A stretch of 37,501 nt of DNA, from NCBI GenBank assembly GCA_028565635.1, contig JAOXYB010007789.1, positions 1 to 37,501 on the forward strand, written 5' to 3'. Below the pieces are notes generated by a model. It worked only from the letters and a program-made list of their open reading frames with translations, was not told the origin of the DNA and ran no database searches. Position numbers and translations under genes: made by a program. Origin of the DNA: Phoronis ovalis (taxonomy: Eukaryota > Phoronida > Phoronidae). Numbering within the stretch: the first letter of the stretch is position 1; every line of letters begins with the position of its first letter. Below are positions 11,501 through 18,700 of this stretch, piece after piece.

Positions 11501-12181
11501 TTGCCATGCGTAACAATTTCTTTGACTCACAATAAATGCGTCAGGTTTTATCTGATCAGCTCCATATACGGTGCAAAGTAAGTACAGGACAAAGTACAGG
11601 TTATATATAATATTGACCCGGATTACTTCTAACATGGCTGACTGGCAGCCATATTGGTTTGCGAGATTGCACGTCATAATAACAGCTTCAGTTTTTATCT
11701 GGTCAGTTTCATATTCGGCACAGAGTAACTCCAGGTCGCAGTACATGCTGTGTAATTTTGACCTAGATTACTTCCAATATGGCCAACTGGTGGCCATGTT
11801 TGTTCCCGAGAGGGCATGTAACGTTGCGTTAATAGCCGTGAAGAAGAAGCGCTGCCTGGACGATTCAAAGGTGGTTCTAGAAAGACCATAGATTGGTGGG
11901 CATAATAGGCTTGGTGACATTTTAAAATGACCTAGACAAGTAGGCAAGGACTCGTACTTCAGATACTTCATAACTGGGTTCCAACATAAAGATTTCTTAG
12001 CACAGTTTAGTAATCCTAGAAAGTATGTAGTTCACAAGGTACAGAAAGATTTTGTAAGGTTGAGTTTTGCATAACTAATACTCTATTTTTTTTTGCAGGA
12101 TTAATTCTTACATTTACATTTGATGCCAAGAAACCAGTTCCTATAGAGAACGAAGCCAATTGTTTATCCCAAAATAACTAA
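2482..12181 (+). CDS. OFA-type major facilitator transporter, 11 exons, 463 aa
   Basis: Joined coding exons: 2482-2560, 3085-3274, 3614-3740, 4722-4870, 7082-7199, 7425-7516, 7821-7941, 9240-9362, 10382-10591, 10932-11031 and 12099-12181. Every intron is GT..AG and all phases match, giving 1392 nt. The protein is a multipass carrier with about 12 hydrophobic segments. The first half carries the MFS loop 2-3 signature at residues 69-79 (GGFIDKKVGPR). The second half carries its counterpart at 319-329 (GRIFWGTLADR). The N-terminal WRGWLAVLGGILVHF and YTFGNMTPYLTSY, and RWMPDNKGLVNG at 132-143, are typical of the oxalate:formate antiporter family of small-carboxylate transporters. A polar loop at about 217-265 separates the halves. 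Substrate cannot be read from sequence; monocarboxylate exchange is a family-based guess. The start is the first in-frame ATG immediately before the conserved WRGW segment. Introns carry several mobile elements. Confidence 0.92.
2561..3084 (+). other. Transporter intron 1
   Basis: No exon on the opposite strand is supported. A segment around 2890-2990 (GTGTTTGCTGAGATGAAAG, TAGTGGAAAATGTG, GCCATCTT) resembles 10210-10300 in intron 8. Two half-similar blocks around 2680 and 2800 share TTTAAACGAAA. Confidence 0.5.
3085..3274 (+). CDS. Transporter exon 2
   Basis: Encodes residues 27-89 and two bases of codon 90. It contains the periplasmic-type loop NMTPYLTSYIRKY, membrane segment 2 and the MFS signature GGFIDKKVGPR. 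The acceptor follows a T-rich tract ending AAAG; donor GTGAGT. Confidence 0.92.
3614..3740 (+). CDS. Transporter exon 3
   Basis: Completes Ser90 and encodes residues 91-132, spanning the end of membrane segment 3 and segment 4 (GLMFGLGVGIAYAPPLACAM). Donor AGG|GTAGGT; phase 0. Confidence 0.92.
3741..4721 (+). other. Transporter intron 3 with ACC/ATC-rich tract
   Basis: The intron holds a degenerate (ACC/ATC)-type triplet tract at about 3966-4500, densest at 4448-4494. It explains the proline-rich open frame seen on the plus strand and the Gly-rich frame on the minus strand; neither is a gene. Confidence 0.7.
3966..4500. repeat. Degenerate ACC/ATC triplet low-complexity tract
   Basis: Repeated CACCAT, ACCACC and TACCAC units with increasing regularity toward 4448-4494 (CCACCACCACCACC). 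A decayed microsatellite in the transporter's third intron. Confidence 0.7.
4722..4870 (+). CDS. Transporter exon 4
   Basis: Encodes residues 133-181 plus two bases of codon 182. It starts with the family-typical WMPDNKGLVNGLVVAGFGSG and FIFDQIQTAYLNP, membrane segment 5 and the following loop. Acceptor TTTTTAG; donor GTGAGT. Confidence 0.93.
5313..5975. repeat. Near-palindromic long inverted repeat in intron 4
   Basis: The left arm (about 5314-5580) matches the reverse complement of the right arm (about 5701-5973) along its length. Outer blocks share TAAATAAAAATT and GCATTACATTTTTTTCA, middle blocks share AAATTTAATTA and TATAAAAATC, and inner blocks share CTCCCAT(A/T)ATTTG. An AT-rich spacer of about 120 bp separates the arms. 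It has no coding capacity. Arms diverge by substitutions and small indels, so this is an old foldback element or inverted duplication. Transcribed with the transporter pre-mRNA it could form a long imperfect duplex. Confidence 0.75.
6083..6452 (-). mobile_element. MITE, family copy 1 (inverted relative to copy 2)
   Basis: Begins AGTCTGAATAAATCCA and ends ATGGATTTGTTCAGACT. Internal blocks match copy 2 at 16753-17227 in opposite orientation, for example TCCTTCAATTTAACAA near the left end and the TTGTAAGCTGCAAT block. Shorter and more decayed than copy 2, with no clear flanking duplication. It sits in intron 4 of the transporter, about 110 bp after the palindromic element. Confidence 0.75.
7082..7199 (+). 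CDS. Transporter exon 5
   Basis: Completes Lys182 and encodes residues 183-221, including membrane segment 6 (FFMLGAVYAVVQLFGCLLLF) and the acidic start of the central loop (NLDDE). Acceptor TTTTTTTAG; donor GAG|GTATAA; phase 0. Confidence 0.92.
7425..7516 (+). CDS. Transporter exon 6
   Basis: Encodes residues 222-251 plus two bases of codon 252: the polar cytoplasmic central loop (DESTFLLTDETSTTHAGK...). The sequence is hydrophilic, as expected between the two six-helix bundles. Donor GTAGGT. Confidence 0.88.
7821..7941 (+). CDS. Transporter exon 7
   Basis: Encodes residues 252-292, ending the central loop (LPSEMLRTRAFY) and giving membrane segment 7 (WFTFLVNGFSVVFISTLY). Acceptor TTTTGTAG; donor AAG|GTACAG; phase 0. 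Confidence 0.93.
8120..8900 (+). mobile_element. Helitron-like/TGACCT-module repeat, copy 1
   Basis: Starts TCATACTAGATAGC, matching the starts of the copies at about 13030 and 28589. Internally it carries the shared modules GCCCACCCCA(T/G)G(A/G)AT, CACACCTTT, AAAATTGGA and a TTTTGACCTCAAGGTCAA block near 8740. The 3' end (about 8875-8900) is decayed, so the boundary is approximate. It lies in intron 7 of the transporter and has no open frame of note. Confidence 0.55.
9240..9362 (+). CDS. Transporter exon 8
   Basis: Encodes residues 293-333, in phase 0 at both ends. Contains membrane segment 8 and the second MFS signature, FNAGGRIFWGTLADRFSYR. Highly typical of OFA carriers. Donor AGA|GTAAGC. 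Confidence 0.94.
9363..10381 (+). other. Transporter intron 8
   Basis: No exon supported. The part at 10210-10300 shares a repeat with 2890-2990. Around 9760-9830 two related blocks (GATCACAAGACTTAGT and ATCACTAGACTAAGT) occur 60 bp apart. Confidence 0.45.
10382..10591 (+). CDS. Transporter exon 9
   Basis: Encodes residues 334-403, phase 0 at both ends: membrane segments 9 and 10, then the conserved loop TAKAFGPEYVVINYGLLYT. Acceptor TTTTTCAG; donor CAA|GTAAGT. Confidence 0.93.
10932..11031 (+). CDS. Transporter exon 10
   Basis: Encodes residues 404-436 and one base of codon 437, covering the glycine/proline turn AITGPLGAIL and membrane segment 12 (LFGWFGMFSLVSGFMFI). The donor G|GTTTGT is weaker than the others and lies at the edge of a repeat that recurs near 32018. 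Confidence 0.87.
11022..11117. repeat. Dispersed repeat, copy at transporter exon 10 donor
   Basis: From TGTTTATAGGTTTGTAGTTT onward about 95 bp resemble 32018-32120. Shared blocks are TGTTTATAGGTTT, TAGTTTTAA, ATTA(T/A)ACCT(G/A)TGTTCCTG, CGATAATCAGTATT and GGAAATNAAATCTTT. The start of the similarity overlaps the last bases of exon 10. Confidence 0.55.
11117..11903. mobile_element. Non-autonomous element with tandem internal modules, intron 10
   Basis: The left end forms a hairpin (ATGCCCATCCAC, then GTGGCTGGGCAT, 11117-11144). The right end (TTGGTGGGCAT, near 11893-11903) is roughly its inverted repeat. Inside, a module starting GCTTCAGTTTTTA occurs at about 11208 and 11690, with a more diverged copy at about 11540. 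Each carries TCATATTCGGCACAG, GATTACTTCC and a GGCCAACTGGTGGCCATG-like block. The first and third modules also share the following GTTCCCGAGAGGGCA and AAGCGCTGCCTGGAC. The several open frames here are by-products of this repeat, not genes. Confidence 0.65.
12099..12181 (+). CDS. Transporter exon 11 (C-terminus)
   Basis: Completes Gly437 and encodes residues 438-463 and TAA: the end of the last membrane segment (LILTFTF) and a short polar tail, DAKKPVPIENEANCLSQNN. Acceptor is a long T tract ending TTGCAG. Confidence 0.92.
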
Positions 12182-12577
12182 ATAAACTCTGCACAGCAAC
12201 TTCGGGAAACCATAATTTCCTTCAGGAAACCCATGTAAAGGTGAAAGAAGATGACACCACTTACTGCAGGATTGAGTATTTTGTATTTATAAAGCTGTTT
12301 AAAACTGTAGAATGATATTTAACATGAAACAAATATTTTCCCAAGACGTTTCTGGAAACCATTGTAGTTTAATGTAAGCAATGTAAAGCATAGTTTATAA
12401 AAGAGAGAAGATAATCAGCTGAAATTTTTTAATCTAAACTCTCCTCAGTAGTAGTTTTAGCCATTATTATGTTCATGGGCACTTTGTGGTGATGTCATCC
12501 ATCATACACATAGGCATGTTATATGATTATTATATTGCTAATCACCTGGCATGATATACCAATTAAATAGCAAATCC

Positions 12578-12646
12578 AGGCCTACTCAAACCATCAATCC
12601 GCATTCATGTACCTTTGGATTGAGTCCATGCTGGTTAGGTAGGCCT
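12578..12646 (+). other. Imperfect hairpin downstream of the transporter
   Basis: AGGCCTAC, AACCA and TCAATCC at 12578-12600 pair with GGATTGA, TGGTT and GTAGGCCT at 12616-12646, leaving a loop of about 15 nt and one asymmetric bulge. If the transcript ends after 12718 this lies in the 3' UTR. It may be an RNA structure or a tiny foldback repeat. Confidence 0.4.
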
Positions 12647-12717
12647 GATATCTTATTTATCTAATCAATGGATGGTTGATTAATATATTAATGTTTACAA
12701 AAAGTTTATTACTTATA

Positions 12718-12723
12718 AATAAA
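12718..12723 (+). terminator. Candidate polyadenylation signal of the transporter
   Basis: AATAAA about 540 nt after the stop. A second AATAAA at 12181-12186 overlaps the stop codon and is probably too close to serve. Other signals farther downstream (near 13960) cannot be excluded. Confidence 0.3.
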
Positions 12724-13029
12724 ATGTACGAAATTCATAATTTATACAATGTACATATTGTCAATAGTACACATGAATAGAGAAATGAGGGACTTTTGCA
12801 TTTCACTGCAATCTAATATTTTGAGATATCAATCTGATGGTGTGAAAGGCCATTCATTATCCATTATCTTTACCATGATGCATAGCACACATTAACTATA
12901 AAGAAACACTGCATGTTTACTGGTGTTAAGGGGCAGGTATAGATATTTTTGGATATTGCTAGTCAAATTTGCTGGTTTGGAATGTTGACACATGACAAGA
13001 AACTGTTTGAAATGCACAAAATTATTGTA

Positions 13030-13860
13030 TAACTAGATAGCCTTTTAGCAAAGGCAGCGTTGCTCACATTGGCTTTTATGAACGTTATGTGACCTCTAAA
13101 TTACCTTTCAACATCATTTTTGAATTTTACAGCAAACAATAGAAATTCATTACTTTATGTTTTCTGAAAATTTTATGCTATTTTGAGAGTTTGAACTTTG
13201 ACCTCTAGATGACCTTTTGATGTCAAGGTCAACTTCAGACTGTCATATGTCTAAGTACAAGCCTATTAGACCAAACACTATGACTTGCAGTATGTTTCCT
13301 CCATAAAATTAATTTAAAAGATGCATTAAAAATCACCTTTTAATATCTAAATATTCTAAAAAGTCATCAAAATTACATCTTTTATAACCTAATACCATCA
13401 TTTTGGAATATTTCGAGCAACTTTAGAATTTTGACCTTTGACACCCCTAAATGACCTTTTGACCCCAAGGTCAGCAATAGCCTACCCTGGGGATGTCAAA
13501 TCTCAAATATGATGTCCTTATCTATAACAGACTGAGATATGGCTTAGTGAAAATTGGAAGATCAATAAATTAATTGAAAAGATGCCAAAAAATAAAAATA
13601 AAACCTGTTAGTACCGGAATATTCTCAAAGATCATCTAAAATACTTCATTGTAACTCAATACAATCATTTCAGAACATTTTGAAATTTTTTCAAAATTTA
13701 ACCTTTGACCTCCAAATGACAATGGCCTACCCCAGGGATGTCGCACATCAAGTACCAAGTTCCTAGCTGTAACCGTCTTCGAGATATAGCTTGCTGAAAA
13801 TTGGAAGAAAAAGAAAAAAGCAATCATACAAAACCAATAGGCTTGCTCCCTTATAGGAGC
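13030..13860 (+). mobile_element. Helitron-like/TGACCT-module repeat, copy 2
   Basis: Best-preserved copy. The 5' end reads TATAACTAGATAGCCTTTTAG. The 3' end has a hairpin (TTGCTCC, CTTATA, GGAGCAA) followed by CCCTAA and then T, which resembles the hairpin-plus-CTRR terminus of Helitrons. Between them a module of roughly 240-260 bp is repeated. It carries a TGACCTTTTGA...AAGGTCA block (13210 and 13452), CCTACCC(T/C)(G/A)GGGATGTC, and a (C/T)(T/G)GAAAATTGGAAGA end. No open frame; non-autonomous. Confidence 0.55.
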
Positions 13861-14449
13861 AACCCTAATAAATATATTTTTTGTAATTACTGAATACCAA
13901 TTAAATTATTATGAGTACAAAATGTCAAGCAATGTTTTTTATGATGGGTAGCATCATGCAGAATAAAGTATCCATATGCGATTGTTAATACTTTAAGTTG
14001 AATTTTGAAGGGTCGTAACTTTTGAATTAAGGAAAATTTAAGTTTCAGCTTTGTATCTGAGAATTTTCAAAAAGGTATATTTTCCCCCAAAATTGCCATC
14101 TTATAAATTACATAATTGCATCAGGTAGGAAAAGTAGTAAATTGTTATTATTTTTCAGTAACTTTCAAAAATGCATACTATTACTGTGTATTGTCTTTCC
14201 ACTTAAACTGTCCAAAATTTATCAAAAAATTAGTACCAATAAGTTGTGGTGAGTGGTACTTGTTACCCAAATATGTAAATGTATTATTGCAAAAAGTCAT
14301 GTATATTAGACACATACTAAATAAAATATACAACAGTCCTTTACTATGCTTAAAGGCTTGATCAAATTGGATATAAACAAAGTTTTTTGCTCCGAAGACC
14401 AGTTTCTAAGAAGAACTCAGAAAAATATATGCAAAACGGAGGTATTTGA

Positions 14450-14945
14450 AAATACATATTTGAAATTTTTGATTTAAAAATTGGTTTTCGATTTTGGCTG
14501 GATTTTTATGAGATATATGAATAGCAACAGGCGGCCTACACTTTGTCATTTTTGATATAATGGGTAATAGCACAGTTGGTTGTTTTTTGTCTATTTTAGG
14601 GCAGATTAAAAAGACAGTTACCAGCTGTCTACCACAATAGGCGTTTGTATATCATCACAGCTAGGATATATAAAACTCTTTATATATCCTAGATCACAGC
14701 AATGATGCATTGTGGTATAATTATCTATTCCGAAATAACATAAGGTAGTCACCTAAACATATGCATTGGGTAAGCTATTGAAATCGTTTCATACAAGGTA
14801 ACTCAGTTTACCTGGTAACACCCAATGACACCTGGCATCAGCCTACTTTTTAACATGTAAAAATTTTACCCGTTGAAATCAATTAGTAGTCAAAAAGCCC
14901 TTAAATCAAAAATTCAAACAGATATATTTTCAATGTTTTAGAAGC
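14450..14945. repeat. Imperfect inverted repeat with perfect central stem
   Basis: The centre is a perfect 14-bp stem, CTAGGATATATAAA (14661-14674) and TTTATATATCCTAG (14679-14692), with a 4-nt loop. CCACAAT pairs outside it (around 14630 and 14710). Farther out, AAATACATATTTGAAATTTT-type sequence near 14450 matches the reverse complement near 14910-14940, including TTTTTGATTTAA. The middle of the arms aligns poorly. Likely an old foldback element. Confidence 0.45.
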
Positions 14946-15534
14946 CAAAACCTTGTTAACATTCATTCTGATCACACCTTTAGTTCTACTATCTTAACAA
15001 AGGTTTTTACTTGTCATTTCACAGAGACGCGGTTTTATCACTGGCATAGAAATAATACTTCAGCATATTATTGACAGAATTATTACAGGTTGCATCATAT
15101 GATTCTTTGTGAAGTAGTGATTGTTACTAACTAACTAAGTACAAAATAATGTAAGTAGTTGCACAGACAAAATAGTGATGCAAAGTAACAAGTTGAGTGG
15201 ACATCACATGTTAATAAACACCCTAAATATATAAACTCACTAAATAATGTCAATAGTATTATATCACTTTCAAACCTGCTTTCACATGCACTTACTTTCA
15301 GGTACAGTATAGCCACAGCATACTAATGCTGGTTTCGGATTTTTAACTAATACTGAAAATTTATAAATTACATGTTTTTTATAAATGAACTGCTGTTCAT
15401 TTCACAAACAACAAGCAACTGTGCATGGTGGTTAAATTCATGAATGAACTTAAACAATCAGTAAGTGTACTTCCTGAAATGATTATCAAACTTTTTAAAA
15501 GTTTTTACAGGAAAATCTAAAAACATTTCATGGA

Positions 15535-15791
15535 CTACACAGATGTCATTCTTACTGGAGTGGTTTCACCTTCAGACATCTCGAAATGAATAACCTGTTG
15601 TCCTGGGTCTTCAATATCTTGGTTGCTATGAGTATTTGTTACTTGCATTCTTTGATGTGGCACACATAAATATACAGGTCTATATAAGACAGTGTCCGAT
15701 TCGCATGATTCATTTGTCCCATCGTATACTTGTCCTAATTGAAATTCAGGGCTCACATACATGCCACCTTCAACATTGTCAGTTGCCACTT
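15535..15791 (-). CDS. Alpha-arrestin exon 7 (C-terminal tail)
   Basis: Completes Glu320 and encodes residues 321-404 and TAG. Contains GGMYVSPEFQLGQVYDG, an acidic stretch, YRPVYLCVPHQRM and a polar end with terminal T-S-V. No PPxY. Acceptor TTTTTTCAG on the minus strand. Confidence 0.92.
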
Positions 15792-18700
15792 CTGAAAAAA
15801 GAAAACACTGCAGTCATAAAATGTAGCATTCAGAGTTCACTAAAATATATTTTATTATTATTTACTTAATCGAATGAACATTCTTTCTGATGCTACAACA
15901 ATAATGTTGTGAAAGTGTTAAAGTTGGACAGCTGTAAACTTGCCACAAGTTGCTACAACTATTCTCACTTGCCACTAGTGGCAACCTTCTGGCAACTAGG
16001 TGTACAATTGCTGCAAACTTATATCACAGTATAGCATATTGTTCTAATACAAAACTTGGCTAATTAAATTCTGGTAGTTGCTAGAAGATTGTCATATCTA
16101 ATATGTACTCTTGCAGTTTATTTTGCACTAGATAAACTGTACCTGCTCTCATCTATGATTTCTGAAAGTTTCGCGTAAGCTATAGTGATAACCAAACTTA
16201 CCAAACTGCACTTCAGGGGATGGAGAATTTGAGATTCTGTATGGGACTGTTGCTATGGTTAATGGAAAATCTAATTGTAAATCTTCATTCCTTTTATCAC
16301 ATAACAAACTGACCTGAAAAGCAACAGGTACATGAATTGAAAAACAGTTTTGAAAAAAATGGCATTATTACTACTTCTGTACTACACATTCACTCTAATT
16401 TGACTATCTAGTAACAGACGCAATACAGGTGGATGCAGAATTCTAGAAGGTGAATTTACTCAAATTTAGTTGTAGACCAGATGCTTAAAGAATATCAACA
16501 TGAGACTATAATTATCCACTGTCTACAAACACAGAATAACATTCAATGATGCTTTTGAAGAGACAAGATTTGGTTAATGCAGTTTATTGTCAAAGGCATC
16601 ACAGTAATAAAATTGCAGTGGACCTTCTGCCAGATATGTCACAATCACCTAAACAATCCTAAAAATGCAGAAATTATCAAATAGCTGAAAAACCTGGAAT
16701 TAGCCAATAATGGCTGGGGGTTTAGTGTATGCAGCTGGCAGGTATGTGCCCCAGTCTGAATAAATCCATCCGTTAGTGTTCCGTATCTTCTCAACTAACA
16801 TCTGGGCTTAACCATAGTAAATTTTTGTTTATTATCTCGAAAAGCAGAAGATCGATAATCTCTTTATTTATTTAAAGTGTCACGAAATTCTTGACACCAA
16901 TCAAATTGCAGCTTACAATAATAGGAAAAACAGTGGACTAAGCGGGTAGGGGGTCGATCACACACTTGCTGTGCTGACATAGTTTATCTATAGTCCGCTA
17001 AGCAAAAAGCGATACCTATTCAGAATGAGTCATAATGATAGAATAGATGTGATAGGCGACGATGGATCACTCAGAGAGAAAGGCTTATCTCGGTTGGCAA
17101 AAGATTAATGACGTAATTATTTCGCTCTTGTTAAATTGAAGGAATATAATAAAAATTGACTATGGTTAAGCCCAGACGTTAGTTGTTGAGAGGGAATGTA
17201 ATACTAACGGATGGATTTATTCAGACTGGTATGTGCCCCTGGCTCGGGGTATCTTTTTCGACGAATTTTAGTATACTTCAGGGTACACCCCTGTGGTATA
17301 TTTGGATCAAGTCTTTTGCACAGGCATATTTTGGGTCTACTATGCACAGAAAATAGTGTACAATCTAATAAAAAGGGGTAACATTAATTTAAACATTAGA
17401 AAACACTGAAATTTTTGCTAATAGACCATATATACTGGTATATTTCAGGACATGTTTTGGAATTTTGGTGTATTGTGGGGTATGTTTTAGAATTTTTGGT
17501 ACATTTTGGGGTCCAAAACATTTTTGGTATAGAGTTGATCGTAAAAGCTTAACAGTGACCATGATGGCACACCAGGCACGACCTCAAAATATAACCAAAA
17601 AAATACCTCAAGCTAAGTGTGTAGCTGTTTGCTTGTCTTTATTATACAACTTACCCTTAATATATAATAAATCTGAATAATCTTGCATACTTCTACTAAT
17701 GTAGGTGGTAAGACAGGGACTTGTAAATACTGATGAAGTTTATCTAATTTAACTGTACTGTGTGGTGGTACTGTTGGACTCCTGTATTCCCAAACAATGT
17801 GTTGTAAATCTTTGGTTAAACCCAGTACACCCTTGTTGATGTAAAATTCCACAAACTGTAAGAAAACAGAATTGATATAGTTATAAACTTAACACTTGTA
17901 AACATCTTGCATTTCATAATTATCCAAATGGATAAAAGCCCCATAGTGAGTGCTTAATAAAAATAATATCCCTCTATTTTTAGTGTTTTTTTTGTTAATC
18001 TTAGGTACTTACTATCCTCATGAAAACTATTACCTAACTAAAACTTGTCCAATCATCTTTAGAATGTAATTAGCCACCTTAACAGGCAGTTCTAAATTAG
18101 CAAAAGCATCAGGCTTTTATTTAAATAAAAATATATCCTACCCTCGTAGCCGGAATATACTGTATGTGTATACTCATCAATTTGTTATATTATATTCATC
18201 AGTACCACCTAATCATCAAATAAATACAGGAGCTGTATTTCTAAAATAGTTTTAAATATTTTTTAAGAAATGACTAAAAGTAATTCCTCAAGTTGATCAT
18301 TTTCAGATTTGTGGATAACTTTCATTTCTTAAAAAAACACACACTTTCTCTTCAATTTATGGCAACTAGCAGTATTTCTAAGATCAGCTTTGATTAGGGA
18401 GTGACATCTCTAAGGGGATTTTGCAAACTGATACTTCTATGTCTTTTACCTAGTTACATTTTTATGTAAATGTATGGTTGCAGTATGTAACATATTGGCA
18501 ACTTAACCAACCTGTAAAAGTTTACACTTGAGCCAAGCTTTTCTATCACTGCCATTCTGTACTACAGCTTTTAGTTTTAAATTCTCACCACAGCAATATG
18601 CACTTCGTGTTAATGTAGCTGACAGTGTAACAGGACCCGTGCGGCAACATAAACAATAAGAATTTCTTTGGTCTTCTGAACTAAAAGATGCCTAAAAAAA

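Larger units (their letters stand above)
12724..15534. other. Convergent intergenic region
   Basis: No coding exon supported. It contains the Helitron-like copy at about 13030-13860 and the inverted-repeat structure at about 14450-14945. Both flanking genes point into it, so it should also hold the 3' UTR of the arrestin gene (below 15535), for which I see no strong signal. Confidence 0.5.

Noticed and set aside
11115-11971. Several overlapping 64-106-codon open frames on both strands
   Set aside because: They coincide with the tandem modules of the element at 11117-11903 and have no domain-like sequence; repeat composition explains them.
17613-17652. Extension of alpha-arrestin exon 5 past 17655
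   Set aside because: GTAAGT after AGG at 17654 is a strong donor and the sequence beyond it no longer resembles the family.
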